A stretch of 64,000 nt of DNA from Arthrobacter sp. zg-Y1171 (GCF_025244845.1 NZ_CP104264.1:868001-932000); one strand, 5' to 3'. Shown: positions 48,390 to 58,231, counted from the first letter of the stretch. The notes: a model not told the origin generated them from the letters alone. Numbers and translations are program-made.

Positions 48390-50198
48390 CTACTTGGCGT
48401 AGAGCTTGTCGACCTCGTCGGAGTAATCCGCAATCACCGCATTGCGGCGCAGCTTCAGCGTGGCCGTGAGATGGCCCGATTCCAAGGTGAAATCCTTGGG
48501 CAGCACGGTGAACTTGCGGATCTGTTCGGCCCGGGACACCGTTGCATTGGCGGCGTCGACTGACTCCTGCAGCAGCTGCTGCACCCGGGGATCCTCCGCA
48601 GCAATACCGTCCGGGGCGCCGTTCTCCCGGCTCCAGGCGGCGAGGGCCTCCTCGTCCAGCGTGATCAGGGCGGAAACGAACGGGCGTCCTTCGCCCACCA
48701 CGATGGCCTGTGAGACCAGCCGGTTCTCCCGGATCTTTTCTTCCAGCGGGCCGGGAGCCACGTTCTTGCCGCCGGCCGTGACCAGCAGGTCCTTCTTGCG
48801 GCCGGTGATGCGCAGGAAACCGTCGTCGTCGAGAACGCCCACGTCGCCGGTCTTGAACCACTCGCCCTCGAAGGCGTCCGCAGTTGCTTCAGGGTTGCGG
48901 TGGTAGCCCTTGAAGACCACGGCGCCGCGGACCAGGACCTCGCCGTCGTCGGCAATCCGGATGGTGGTGCCCGGCATGGGCAGGCCTACCGAGCCCACCC
49001 GCGTGCGGGTCGCCTGGTTCACGCTCGCCGGGGCGGTGGTTTCGGTCAGGCCGTAGCCCTCCAGTACCGTGACTCCGCAGCCGCGGAAGAAGTGCGCGAG
49101 CATCGGGCTCAGCGCGCTGGCGCCGGAGATCGCGAATGCGGCATTTCCGCCAAGGACCGCACGCACCTTGGGATAGAAGAGCCGATCAAACAGTTTGTGC
49201 TTCAAGGTCAGCGCCACCGACGGGCCGCGGCCGCCGCGGGCGGCCGAGTCCTGTGCCTCGGAGTAGGCAACGGCGGTGGCGGCGGCAGCCTCGAAGGCCT
49301 TGCCCTTGCCGGCGGCTTCGGCCGAAGCCTGGGCGCCGGTGTAGATCTTTTCGAAGATCCGCGGCACGGCCAGCAGGAACGTGGGGGAGAAGGACTTGAG
49401 GTCCGACATCAGGTCGGACGCACTGCGGGAATGGCCCACCTTGACGCCGGCGTGCAGGCAGCCCACCTGGACCGCCCGGGCCAGCACATGCGCCAGCGGC
49501 AGGAACATCAGCGTGGTCGGGTTGGGGATCTTCAGCATTTCCGGCAGGACTTCAATGACGTTGACGCCGAAGAGGGCGAAATTGCCGTGCGTGATTTCGC
49601 AGCCCTTGGGCCGGCCGGTGGTGCCGGAGGTGTAGACCATCGACGCGGTGTCGCTGAGGTTCGCGGTACTGCGGGCGGTTTCCAGCGTGTCGTCGCTGAC
49701 ACTGCTTCCCGCGGCGGTGAGGCCGGTGAACGTGTCGGCGCCGTCGCCGTTGTTCATCAGCCAGATGGAGAACTCTCCGTCAAGGGCGGAAGCGGCGGCC
49801 AGCACGACGTCGGCCTTGCGCGCGTCCTCCACGAACACGTGCCGGGCACCGGAATCCTTGAGGATCCACTCGACCTGGGAGGGGGAGGAGGTTTCATAGA
49901 TCGGGATGGTCACGGCTCCCGCGAACCAGTTGGCCATATCCGCCACGGTCCACTCGTAAGAGGTCCGGGACATGACGGCAACGCTGTCTCCGGGACGGAC
50001 ACCGCATCCGATCAGGCCTTTGGCCAGCCGGGTAACTTCTGCGAGGAACTGCGCGGCGGTGATGTCTTCCCAGCTGCTGCCGTTCTTGACCGCGTACAGG
50101 ACGCGGGCGGGATCTTTTCGATGCATTTGGAGCAGGAGATCCGTAACATTCGAATCTTCGGGAAGGCTAACCAGGAGGTCAGTGGCGGACTCGCGCAC
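48390..50198 (-). CDS. Long-chain fatty acid-CoA ligase (FadD15-like)
   Basis: A 602-residue AMP-dependent ligase that activates fatty acids to acyl-CoA. The AMP-binding signature MVYTSGTTGRPKGCEITHGN, the motif GYGLTETTAPASVN and the C-terminal hinge and lysine region (KTGDVGVLDDDGFLRITGRKKDLLVTAGGKNVAP, cited as TGRKKDLLVTAGGKN) are all present. Start is GTG 50198 after AGAGAGGG. Forty-four bases separate it from the PMT gene upstream. Confidence 0.9.
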   Translation of the reverse strand: MRESATDLLVSLPEDSNVTDLLLQMHRKDPARVLYAVKNGSSWEDITAAQFLAEVTRLAKGLIGCGVRPGDSVAVMSRTSYEWTVADMANWFAGAVTIPIYETSSPSQVEWILKDSGARHVFVEDARKADVVLAAASALDGEFSIWLMNNGDGADTFTGLTAAGSSVSDDTLETARSTANLSDTASMVYTSGTTGRPKGCEITHGNFALFGVNVIEVLPEMLKIPNPTTLMFLPLAHVLARAVQVGCLHAGVKVGHSRSASDLMSDLKSFSPTFLLAVPRIFEKIYTGAQASAEAAGKGKAFEAAAATAVAYSEAQDSAARGGRGPSVALTLKHKLFDRLFYPKVRAVLGGNAAFAISGASALSPMLAHFFRGCGVTVLEGYGLTETTAPASVNQATRTRVGSVGLPMPGTTIRIADDGEVLVRGAVVFKGYHRNPEATADAFEGEWFKTGDVGVLDDDGFLRITGRKKDLLVTAGGKNVAPGPLEEKIRENRLVSQAIVVGEGRPFVSALITLDEEALAAWSRENGAPDGIAAEDPRVQQLLQESVDAANATVSRAEQIRKFTVLPKDFTLESGHLTATLKLRRNAVIADYSDEVDKLYAK

Positions 50199-50242
50199 TT
50201 ATGACCCTCTCTTTCTGTGCATTGAGCACATGGGTAATGAGA

Positions 50243-51880
50243 CTAAATCCAACTGGGCATCCACATACGCAGCCGCCAGCCAGAATACGGGATGGTATCC
50301 GCCGTCCAGACCGGCAGGAAATATGCCGATAGCGCCAGGACCCCCGCGACGAAGCAGGCGGTAAGCAGGAGGCCGATCCGCCGGCGCTGCGGACTGTCCG
50401 CGGGCCGGCCGAGTATCAGGCCCAGCACGTACACCAATGCGAGGACGAGGAACGGTTCAAAGGAGACCGCATAGAAGAAGAAAGTTGTCCGTTCAGGATA
50501 GGCGAACCACGGAAGGTATCCAGCCGCCACTCCGGACAGGACCGCACCGGCCCGCCAGTCCCGCCGGCCGGCCCAATAGAAGAGCACCACCAGCAGCGAC
50601 AGGGCGGCAGCCCACCAGATCAGGGGATTGCCGACGGAGGTGACCGCAGTGGAGCAGCTCTCCGCGGCGCAGCCGGTTTCTCCTTGCGCAGAGGACTCGT
50701 AGAAGAATGACGTGGGGCGGCCCATGAACAGCCAGGTCCAGGCGGTGGAGGAGTAGCTGTGCTCCGAACTGAGTCCGTTGTGGAAGGCATAGGCACTGCG
50801 GTGGTACTCGGCCAGTGAACGCAGCGAAGCAGGAAGCCAGCTCCAGCCTTCGTCTGGGTTCTCCTCGGCCCACTGCCGGTCGTACGCGTCATCGGACAAC
50901 AGCCACCCGCTCCAGCTGGCCACGTAGGTGATCAACGCGGCCGGGATGATGGTGAGGAACGCCGGCACGCCGTCCCGGAACAGCGCGCTTTCCCACTGGC
51001 GGATGCCCGCAACCCGCCGGGCACTGACATCCCAAAGGACAGTCATCAGGCCGAAGACGGCAACGAAGGCCAGGGCTGACCACTTGGTGCCCACAGCCAG
51101 GCCGAGGCAGACGCCGGCGACGATCCGCCAGGGGCGCCAGAGCAGCCACGGCCCGTACAGCAGTGCACCGCCGGGGTCTGCGCGGTCCGGGGCACCGGCG
51201 CCGGCCGTTCGGGAGAGGGCATGTGCCAGCCGCAGCCGGCCGTCCCGTCGGTCCAACAGGAGCGCGCCGAACGCGGCCACCACCCAGAACGTCAGGAAGA
51301 CATCCAACAGGGAGGTGCGGGAATGGACCAGATGGTGCCCGTCCACGGCCAGGAACAACCCGGCCAGGGCGCCGAGAGTCGCCGAGGAGAACAACCGTGC
51401 GGCGATGAGCCCCAGGAGCAGGACCGTAAGGGCGCCGGTAAGCGCGGCGCCGAAGCGCCAGCCGAAGGAATTATCCGATCCGAAAAGTGCCATGCCGAAA
51501 GCGATCATCCATTTGCCGACAGGCGGATGCACCACATATTCGGGCTCATCGAGCAGGACCTGGGGCCGGCCCGCAGCAAAGGACTCGTTTGCATCCTCGG
51601 GCCAGGCACGTTCATAGCCGGACTGCAGCAGCGAGTAGGCGTCCTTGACGTAGTAGGTCTCGTCAAACACCAGGGCGCCGGGCTCACCCAGGCGGGTGAA
51701 GCGCAGCACACCGCCCAGTACCGCCATCATCAGCGGCAGGATCCAGCCGGCCGCCCCCAGGGGCATGAGGCTGCTGCCCAGCAGGCGGTTCCGCAGGGCT
51801 TCGAAGGTGAACGCATGCTGTGGGGACTCGACCGCGGCCGGTGCCTCGCGGTGCGTCGTCGAGGTACCGGAGAGACTCAC
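50243..51880 (-). CDS. pmt: Dolichyl-phosphate-mannose--protein mannosyltransferase family (bacterial PMT)
   Basis: A 545-residue GT39 enzyme that O-mannosylates secreted proteins from polyprenyl-phosphate-mannose. The catalytic region FDETYYVKDAYSLLQSGYE with its Asp-Glu pair lies in the first extracellular loop, EYVVHPPVGKWMIAFGM follows, and there are about ten helices. GTG 51880 is preferred because TAGAGT ends seven bases upstream; GTG 51889 would overlap that element. It is divergent from rsmI, as I recall for M. tuberculosis Rv1002c/Rv1003. Confidence 0.9.
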   Translation of the reverse strand: MSLSGTSTTHREAPAAVESPQHAFTFEALRNRLLGSSLMPLGAAGWILPLMMAVLGGVLRFTRLGEPGALVFDETYYVKDAYSLLQSGYERAWPEDANESFAAGRPQVLLDEPEYVVHPPVGKWMIAFGMALFGSDNSFGWRFGAALTGALTVLLLGLIAARLFSSATLGALAGLFLAVDGHHLVHSRTSLLDVFLTFWVVAAFGALLLDRRDGRLRLAHALSRTAGAGAPDRADPGGALLYGPWLLWRPWRIVAGVCLGLAVGTKWSALAFVAVFGLMTVLWDVSARRVAGIRQWESALFRDGVPAFLTIIPAALITYVASWSGWLLSDDAYDRQWAEENPDEGWSWLPASLRSLAEYHRSAYAFHNGLSSEHSYSSTAWTWLFMGRPTSFFYESSAQGETGCAAESCSTAVTSVGNPLIWWAAALSLLVVLFYWAGRRDWRAGAVLSGVAAGYLPWFAYPERTTFFFYAVSFEPFLVLALVYVLGLILGRPADSPQRRRIGLLLTACFVAGVLALSAYFLPVWTADTIPYSGWRLRMWMPSWI

Positions 51881-51887
51881 GCGCACC

Positions 51888-51893
51888 ACTCTA
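51888..51893 (-). promoter_or_regulatory. Candidate leaderless -10 of pmt
   Basis: TAGAGT on the minus strand ends seven bases before GTG 51880. Confidence 0.45.
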
Positions 51894-51905
51894 TAGCCTG
51901 TCGCG

Positions 51906-51911
51906 TAGGGT
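51906..51911 (+). promoter_or_regulatory. Candidate leaderless -10 of rsmI
   Basis: TAGGGT ends six bases before GTG 51918, only 12 bases from the opposing pmt -10, so polymerases for the two genes must compete. Confidence 0.45.
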
Positions 51912-51917
51912 TAGAGG

Positions 51918-52835
51918 GTGGACTCGAGCAAGGTAACAGGCAGCATGACAGGCACCAGGACAGGCACCATGGCAGGCACCGCGAACAACGACGCCGCAGG
52001 GCCGGGGCAGATTGTCCTGGCGGCAACCCCCATCGGCAACATGGGTGATGCAACCAACCGGCTGATCGGGTTGCTGGAAAGCGCCGACATCATTGCCGCG
52101 GAGGACACCCGGCGCCTGCACCGGCTGGTAAGCGCCCTCGGCATCACCACGCGGGGCCGGATCATCAGTTACCACGAGCACAACGAAGCTTCCCGCACTG
52201 CCGATCTGCTGGAGATGGTCCGCGGCGGCGCCACCCTCCTGATGGTGACCGATGCCGGCATGCCCGCCGTATCCGATCCGGGCTTCCGCCTGGTGGAGGC
52301 TGCGGCCGCCGAAGGACTGACCGTCACCGCCGCCCCCGGACCCTCAGCGGTGTTGACCGCACTGGCCCTTTCCGGCCTGCCGACGGACCGCTTCTGCTTC
52401 GAAGGCTTCCTTCCCCGGAAGCCCGGGGAACGCAGCAGCCGGCTCGCGAAGCTGGTCGGCGAGCAGCGGACCATGGTGTTCTTCGAGGCTCCGCACCGCC
52501 TCGAACCCATGCTGCGTGCCCTGGACGCCGCCTTCGGCGGGGACCGCCGCGCCGCCGTCGCCCGCGAGCTCACCAAGCTGCATGAACAGGTGCTGCGCGG
52601 GCCCCTGCGCGAGCTGCTGGAATGGGCGGAAGCCGGGGACGTGCGCGGGGAAATCGCCGTGGTGGTCGAAGGCGCACCGGACGCCGCCCCGGAACAGGCG
52701 GCGGACCATGTGGCCGCCGTCAATTCCCTGGTGGAGCAGGGCATCCGGCTTAAAGACGCCGTCGCCGCCGTGGCCGAGGATGCCCGGATCAGCAAGCGCG
52801 AACTGTATTCGGCGGTGCTGGAAGCGCGCAGCTAA
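51918..52835 (+). CDS. rsmI: 16S rRNA (cytidine-1402-2'-O)-methyltransferase
   Basis: SAM-dependent tetrapyrrole-methylase-fold enzyme that methylates C1402 in the ribosomal decoding centre. The 305 residues have IVLAATPIGNMGDATNRLIGLLESADIIAAEDTRR and TDAGMPAVSDPGFRLV, typical of RsmI (cited as ATPIGNMGDAT and DAGMPAVSDPG). GTG 51918 is used because TAGGGT is six bases upstream; ATGs at 51945 and 51969 are alternatives. The first 20 codons contain three near-copies of ACAGGCACCA giving a TGT-rich tail not seen in typical RsmI. Confidence 0.92.
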   Translation: MDSSKVTGSMTGTRTGTMAGTANNDAAGPGQIVLAATPIGNMGDATNRLIGLLESADIIAAEDTRRLHRLVSALGITTRGRIISYHEHNEASRTADLLEMVRGGATLLMVTDAGMPAVSDPGFRLVEAAAAEGLTVTAAPGPSAVLTALALSGLPTDRFCFEGFLPRKPGERSSRLAKLVGEQRTMVFFEAPHRLEPMLRALDAAFGGDRRAAVARELTKLHEQVLRGPLRELLEWAEAGDVRGEIAVVVEGAPDAAPEQAADHVAAVNSLVEQGIRLKDAVAAVAEDARISKRELYSAVLEARS

Positions 52836-52904
52836 GCGCTCCGACCTATGCCTGGGGATGGGCAGATGCACAGTAGCTCCTCCGGAAGGTAGTGCATACC
52901 CGCA

Positions 52905-52934
52905 TTTACAGGCAGTGCCGCCGAAGCCTACGGT
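52905..52934 (+). promoter_or_regulatory. Promoter of succinate-semialdehyde dehydrogenase gene
   Basis: TTTACA (52905-52910), 18-base spacer, TACGGT (52929-52934), predicting a leader of about 53 bases before ATG 52994. Confidence 0.5.
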
Positions 52935-52993
52935 TTAGTGAGACCACGGGCACGCCGCCCGCGGTGGATCCGATGATTTTGGAGGCATTCCCT

Positions 52994-54475
52994 ATGGGCA
53001 TTCCCGCAGACCGTGAAGCCGAACTCCTGGCGCAGGTCCCCACCGGCCTGTTGATTGACGGCCAGTGGCGGGAGGCGTCCGGCGGCCGCACGTTCGACGT
53101 CGAAGATCCCGCCACCGGCAAGGTGCTGATGAGCATTGCCGATGCCTCCACGGAAGACGGTGCGCTGGCCATGGACGCCGCCGCAGCCGCCCAGGATGCC
53201 TGGGCACGGACGGCACCCCGCGAACGCGGGGAAATCCTGCGCCGCGCCTTTGAACTGGTGACGGAACGCGCCGAGGACTTCGCCCTGCTGATGACGCTGG
53301 AAATGGGCAAGCCGCTGGCGGAAGCCCGCGGCGAGGTGGTGTACGGCGCGGAGTTCCTGCGCTGGTTCTCCGAGGAAGCCGTCCGGGTTTCCGGACGCTA
53401 CAGCACCGCTCCCGACGGTAAGTCCCGGCTGCTGGTGAACAAGAAGCCGGTGGGCCCGTGCCTGCTGATCACCCCCTGGAACTTCCCGCTGGCCATGGCC
53501 ACCCGCAAGATCGCCCCCGCCGTGGCGGCCGGCTGCACCATGGTGCTCAAGCCCGCCAAGCTGACGCCCCTGACCTCCCAGCTTTTCGCGGCCGTCATGA
53601 TGGAAGCCGGGCTGCCTGCCGGCGTGCTGAACGTTGTCTCCACCACTTCCGCCGGCGACGTCACCGGCCCCATCCTCAAGGATTCCCGTCTGCGGAAGGT
53701 TTCCTTCACCGGATCCACACCCGTAGGCCAGGGCCTGATCCGGGACGCAGCCGAGAACGTCCTGCGCACCTCCATGGAGCTCGGCGGAAACGCCCCCTTC
53801 ATTGTTTTCGAGGACGCAGACCTGGACAAGGCCGTGGAAGGTGCCATGACCGCAAAGCTGCGGAACATGGGCGAGGCCTGCACCGCGGCGAACCGCTTCA
53901 TCGTCCAGGACACGGTGGCGCAGGAGTTCGCAGAGAAGTTCGCGGCACGGGTGGGCGCCATGACTACCGGCCGGGGTACCGAAGACGACACCAAGATCGG
54001 GCCGCTGATTGACGGCAAGTCGCGGGACAAGGTGCACGCCCTCGTCAGCGAAGCGGTCGACGGCGGCGCAGTGGCACTGGTCGGCGGGGAACCCGTGGAC
54101 GGCCCGGGCTACTTCTACCGCCCCACGGTCCTGCAGAACGTTGCCCCGGATGCCCGGATCCTGAAAGAGGAAATCTTCGGTCCGGTGGCACCGATCGTCA
54201 CCTTCTCCACTGAGGACGAAGCCGTGGCGCTCGCCAACAACACCGAATACGGACTGGTGTCCTACGTCTTCACCCGGGATTTGAACCGCGGACTGCGGAT
54301 CGGCGAAAAGCTGGAATCCGGCATGCTGGGACTCAACGCCGGAGTTGTTTCCAACGCCGCCGCACCGTTTGGCGGAGTCAAGCAGTCCGGGCTGGGCCGC
54401 GAGGGCGGTGCCGAAGGCATCGAGGAATACCTATACACGCAGTACATCGGGATCGCCGACCCCTACGCCGGGTAG
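52994..54475 (+). CDS. gabD: NAD(P)-dependent succinate-semialdehyde dehydrogenase
   Basis: A 493-residue aldehyde dehydrogenase oxidising succinate semialdehyde to succinate in GABA or putrescine breakdown. The Rossmann segment TPWNFPLAMATRKIAPAVAAG, FTGSTPVGQGL, catalytic Glu in ELGGNAPFIVFEDAD and catalytic Cys in GEACTAANRF are intact. ATG 52994 is chosen because TTGGAGG stands eight bases upstream; the open frame upstream has no such site. No transaminase is adjacent, so the substrate is assigned by family only. Confidence 0.88.
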   Translation: MGIPADREAELLAQVPTGLLIDGQWREASGGRTFDVEDPATGKVLMSIADASTEDGALAMDAAAAAQDAWARTAPRERGEILRRAFELVTERAEDFALLMTLEMGKPLAEARGEVVYGAEFLRWFSEEAVRVSGRYSTAPDGKSRLLVNKKPVGPCLLITPWNFPLAMATRKIAPAVAAGCTMVLKPAKLTPLTSQLFAAVMMEAGLPAGVLNVVSTTSAGDVTGPILKDSRLRKVSFTGSTPVGQGLIRDAAENVLRTSMELGGNAPFIVFEDADLDKAVEGAMTAKLRNMGEACTAANRFIVQDTVAQEFAEKFAARVGAMTTGRGTEDDTKIGPLIDGKSRDKVHALVSEAVDGGAVALVGGEPVDGPGYFYRPTVLQNVAPDARILKEEIFGPVAPIVTFSTEDEAVALANNTEYGLVSYVFTRDLNRGLRIGEKLESGMLGLNAGVVSNAAAPFGGVKQSGLGREGGAEGIEEYLYTQYIGIADPYAG

Positions 54476-54488
54476 GTAACCGAAAGGA

Positions 54489-54525
54489 AGAAACCCAGTG
54501 ACGCCGCCGGCGTCACTGGGTTTCT
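54489..54525. terminator. Strong terminator after gabD
   Basis: AGAAACCCAGTGACGCC (54489-54505) pairs with all 17 bases of 54509-54525 over a 3-base loop, followed by TTT on the plus strand and near A-rich sequence on the other, serving both convergent genes. Confidence 0.9.
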
Positions 54526-54545
54526 TTTGCCCTTTCAGGTCAGGC

Positions 54546-56897
54546 TCAGTCGTGCCGAAACCGCATGGCCAGCGACGGCGGGAGGAACCGCGCGTGCAGC
54601 CGGCCGAACAGGCTGGTGCCGCTCCGCAGTTCGTTCCGCACCGTTTCAAGGTCCTCCCATACCGGGGCGGCTCCCCGGCCGCCGCGTCCGCGGCGGCCGG
54701 AGCCGGCGTAGGCCTCTTCCTCGAATGCCAGACGGATGCGGGTCAGCGCCTCGTCCGCCTGCGGGGAGAAGCCGGCCTCGCCCGCCAACCGGCGGGCGTA
54801 CGTCCGGGGAGTGTCGGAGGTCCGGCCGGGACACCCGTAATCGATCCCCAGATCTGCTATTTCGTCCCAGACCGGCCCCGAACGGGAACCAGCGGCGGCG
54901 GCCTTCCGCCGCCGGGCCGCACGGTGCCGCCGCATCGCCCAGGGCGTCAGCACGGCAGCCGCTGCCGCCAGCGTTCCGAGGACGGCGCCCAGCCACGCGG
55001 TCGTGCCCGTGTCGGTGGGTTCGAGCACGGTTTCGGGTGCCAGCGGAGCTTCCTCCTGCGGGACAGCCGGCGCCGTCGCCAGCGCGTCAGGGACCCGGGG
55101 ATCGTCGTCGTTGTGAATAGTGGCAGTCCCCGGCGTGCGCTGCTGCTGGGCGTAGTCCGGCACGGATCCGCGGGAAGGGGTGGGTTCGAAGCGGACCCAG
55201 CCGGCACCTTCGAAATACAGCTCGGGCCACGCGTGGGCGTCCGTGGAATCGACCTCGAACTCGCGCAGCGGTTCTCCGTTGGGGCCGGTCCCGTCCGGGG
55301 TCTCGCCGGTGTCCTGGCCGGGCGCGTAGCCCAGTGCCATCCGGCTGGGGATGCCCTCCTGCCGGGCCATCACGGCCATGGCTGCGGCGAAATGCACGCA
55401 GTAGCCGGCCTTTCGTTCGAGGAACTCGGACAAGACCGAAATCCCGTTCCCGTCGTAGCCGCCCTCCACAGGTGCCTCCAGTGAATAGCTGAACTGCGGC
55501 CCGCGCAGATAACTCTGGAGGGCCATGGCCTTGGCATACGGTGTGGCGGCATCCCCGACTGCCTCCGCGGCTGCCTCCCGGATGTTTCCGGGCAGGTCAG
55601 CGGGCAGGTCCGTGAAAACGGGGTCCAGGCCCGCGCCGTCGGCCGCCGGAATTGCCGCCAGCTGCTCCGGCGTGAACTCGGCCGCGATGCTCAGCACCTG
55701 GTAATCCTGCCGGGCCGCGCCCTCGGAATCGTCGTCCAGCACGGTCATGGTCTTGGGATCCCAGGACCAGCTTCCTTCGGCACCGGTAACGCCCAGCGGA
55801 TAGTAGGGGGCCAACAGCCACGGACTCGAATACGTGTTGGAGCTGATCCGCGTCACCACCGCCTCGGCCTGGCTTCCCCTCGGCGGTGTGTAGGCGCCGC
55901 CCGACATGGTTGCCACGCCCTGCCGGCGTTCGTCCTCGCGCACGTCGGGAGCCCAGCGGCTCCCGGAAAAATCCTCCAGGGTAGTGGAGCGGAGGTACAC
56001 GGGTTCGACGGACGAGGTTGCATAGGTGATCCGGCCTGAGGACTGCGGCTGGCGCAGGTCATTGCCCAACGTGACTATGGGGTTCAGCCCGGTGCTGCCG
56101 GAAAAGAAGTTGAATCTGGTGCCTTCCGGGAAGGCGCCGCCGTTGAATCCGGGCAACACCGGAGGCAGCAGGAGTGCCAATGCCAGGGCAGATGCGGAAA
56201 CTGCCGTTCCGCGTGCCAGCCAGGTCCGCGGGTTACCGTGCCCGTGCTGTTCCCTGCGTGCACTGACCGTCAGCAACAGCAGGTATCCGACCGCTGCGAG
56301 GAAGAAATATCCTGCTCCAAGGCTCGCGGGTTTCAGCACTGCGGGGATCATCAGCACCGCTAACAGGCCCAGCCCGGCGGTTGCCGGCATCCGCAGGGTG
56401 GCCGCCAGGGTATCCGTCAGGACGGCTACCAGCCCGATGCCGGCACAGCACAGGAACAGGATGCCGGGCAGCGGCTGCACGGGGGCGACTTCGGTGAGGA
56501 CGACCGTCCGCGCCTCGGCCAGCAGCGCATCCGCCCGGGCAAGGGTGCCCGGGCCGGGCAGGAAGCCCAGGAATGACGCCGATGAAGCGAACAGCCAGGT
56601 CAGGGTGCACGCCAGGACCGCCATGCCTGCCACCGGAACCAGAGGTTGCGGCACCTTCAGCCGCCGCGCACCGGCGGTGGCCGCCAGCGGGACGAGGACG
56701 GCGAAAAACAGCGGCGGCAGCCAGGACCAGCCTTCGATGACCCCGTGCACGCTGAGCGAACAAAGCAGGACCGCCAGCGCTCCTGCTCCGGCTACCGCAA
56801 CGTTGGCCGGCCCGCGGTCGCCCCGGGGCGCCGGTTCCGTACCCTGCAGGTGGCCGGACGCCGGCACGGCCTCCGGGCGGCTCAGCAGGGCGCTCAT
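54546..56897 (-). CDS. TgpA-like transmembrane transglutaminase (DUF3488-transglutaminase-DUF4129)
   Basis: A 783-residue protein with about seven N-terminal helices (residues 30-235), a large extracellular segment with a transglutaminase core (Cys in ERKAGYCVHFAAAMAVMARQEGIPSR, His in STDAHAWPELYFEGAGW, then FEPTPSRG), a further helix near 650, and a C-terminal cytoplasmic DUF4129-like region. Substrates are unknown. The ATG overlaps the DUF58 stop by four bases. With MoxR and DUF58 it forms the common three-gene unit. Confidence 0.9.
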   Translation of the reverse strand: MSALLSRPEAVPASGHLQGTEPAPRGDRGPANVAVAGAGALAVLLCSLSVHGVIEGWSWLPPLFFAVLVPLAATAGARRLKVPQPLVPVAGMAVLACTLTWLFASSASFLGFLPGPGTLARADALLAEARTVVLTEVAPVQPLPGILFLCCAGIGLVAVLTDTLAATLRMPATAGLGLLAVLMIPAVLKPASLGAGYFFLAAVGYLLLLTVSARREQHGHGNPRTWLARGTAVSASALALALLLPPVLPGFNGGAFPEGTRFNFFSGSTGLNPIVTLGNDLRQPQSSGRITYATSSVEPVYLRSTTLEDFSGSRWAPDVREDERRQGVATMSGGAYTPPRGSQAEAVVTRISSNTYSSPWLLAPYYPLGVTGAEGSWSWDPKTMTVLDDDSEGAARQDYQVLSIAAEFTPEQLAAIPAADGAGLDPVFTDLPADLPGNIREAAAEAVGDAATPYAKAMALQSYLRGPQFSYSLEAPVEGGYDGNGISVLSEFLERKAGYCVHFAAAMAVMARQEGIPSRMALGYAPGQDTGETPDGTGPNGEPLREFEVDSTDAHAWPELYFEGAGWVRFEPTPSRGSVPDYAQQQRTPGTATIHNDDDPRVPDALATAPAVPQEEAPLAPETVLEPTDTGTTAWLGAVLGTLAAAAAVLTPWAMRRHRAARRRKAAAAGSRSGPVWDEIADLGIDYGCPGRTSDTPRTYARRLAGEAGFSPQADEALTRIRLAFEEEAYAGSGRRGRGGRGAAPVWEDLETVRNELRSGTSLFGRLHARFLPPSLAMRFRHD

Positions 56898-58231
56898 ACC
56901 CGCCCCCCGGCGTGGACGCCCTGGGGATCGTGGTCAAGGAGGGACCAGGCCGCGGGTACCGGAGTTGCCGGTGTTACCGCCGCGGCAATCCACCCGGCCT
57001 CCCGCAGGATTGTCAGGACAGGACGCAGCGCGGCCGGCCGGTCGGTAACCAGCAGCACCAGTGGTTGGCGGGCATACCGTGCGGCCGGAGCCAGCGTATG
57101 CGCCTGGGCAGTGTCGATCCGGCCGGCAACAACGAGCAGGGGGCCGGGCGCCTGGCCGGAAACGTCCAGCGCGGCAAAGGGGGCAGCGGCATCGGTGGGA
57201 TTCCCCGGCGTCGGGGGCGGCGGAGATTCCAGGCCCAGGGCGGCCAGCCCTTCGGCGAGGTTTTGCACCCCGTCAAACCCGCGGAAGTCGGTCTCGCTGC
57301 TGTCTACGGCAGACGGGGAACGGGCCAGCCCGGGCCGGGAGAGCTCGTCGGTGAAGCGCACGCCGTAGCCGGACTCGGAGAAGAAAACGGCGGAGGAAAC
57401 AACTGCCGAAACCGCCCATTCGAATGTTTCCGACGTCAGCAGCTCGCCGTTGTCAGGATTCAGCGGCGATCCGTCATCGTAGGAGGCCAGGCGCTGGTCC
57501 AGCACGATGGAAGCGGTCGGCGCGGTCACCGGTTCCTCCTGCCGGACCATCAATTCCCCGTGCCTGGCCGTCGCCGGCCAGTGCACCCGGCGCATGGGAT
57601 CTCCATGACGGTACTCGCGGGTGGAAGCATCATCTTCGCTGGGCGTTCCGCGGCGCCTGCTCGGCGCACTGCCGTCGGTGCCCATGGCACTGAACAACGA
57701 CGACGGCGGAAGCTCAAGCGGGGCCGGCGCCACTGCCAACCGGTCGGTTCCGCCCAGTGTGTGTACCGTCCGCGCCAGGCCCAGCGGATCGACGAAGTCC
57801 GCGGTTACGGGGCCGATGCCGTAGAGGCCGCGACGGCTCGACCGCAGGCGGTACTCATAGGTACTGGATCCGTTCTCCGCCGCGTAACCGGAGGGGAACC
57901 GGAACACCGGGCTGGGCCCGAAACGGAACGGCAGCCCCTCGCGGATGAGTGCTTCGGATGCAGGGGTTCCGCGGCTGAGCACCCGCAGCGATACCGTGGC
58001 GGCCGTGCCTGTTTCCACCAGCGGGGGAGAGAAGCTGCGCTCGACCTCAAAGCCGGGTTTGAACAGGCGAAGCAGTGCTGCGGCCAGGATCGGCAGTGCG
58101 ATCAGCAGGACAGCGAGTGCCAGCAGGTCCCGGCGGCCCAGAGTGACTGCCCCAAGGAGCGCCGCCGTCCCGGCGCACACCAGGCCCCAGCCGCGCGGGG
58201 TGAAAAACCTCGTAACGGATGAGGTGTCCAT
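56894..58231 (-). CDS. DUF58 domain membrane protein
   Basis: A 445-residue protein with two adjacent N-terminal helices (about 12-60) and a cytoplasmic region containing the DUF58 core (RRGTPSEDDASTREYRHGDPMRRVHWPATARHGELMVRQEE; the key part is REYRHGDPMRRVHWPATARH) followed by a vWA-like fold. It usually works with a MoxR ATPase. ATG 58231 is supported by AAAGG six bases before it; the frame continues upstream without such support. Middle gene of the moxR-DUF58-tgpA unit. Confidence 0.9.
   Translation of the reverse strand: MDTSSVTRFFTPRGWGLVCAGTAALLGAVTLGRRDLLALAVLLIALPILAAALLRLFKPGFEVERSFSPPLVETGTAATVSLRVLSRGTPASEALIREGLPFRFGPSPVFRFPSGYAAENGSSTYEYRLRSSRRGLYGIGPVTADFVDPLGLARTVHTLGGTDRLAVAPAPLELPPSSLFSAMGTDGSAPSRRRGTPSEDDASTREYRHGDPMRRVHWPATARHGELMVRQEEPVTAPTASIVLDQRLASYDDGSPLNPDNGELLTSETFEWAVSAVVSSAVFFSESGYGVRFTDELSRPGLARSPSAVDSSETDFRGFDGVQNLAEGLAALGLESPPPPTPGNPTDAAAPFAALDVSGQAPGPLLVVAGRIDTAQAHTLAPAARYARQPLVLLVTDRPAALRPVLTILREAGWIAAAVTPATPVPAAWSLLDHDPQGVHAGGRV

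Noticed and set aside
52892..52993. Upstream extension of the succinate-semialdehyde dehydrogenase
   Set aside because: The extra 34 residues lie over the predicted promoter and do not resemble the family; ATG 52994 has a good ribosome site.
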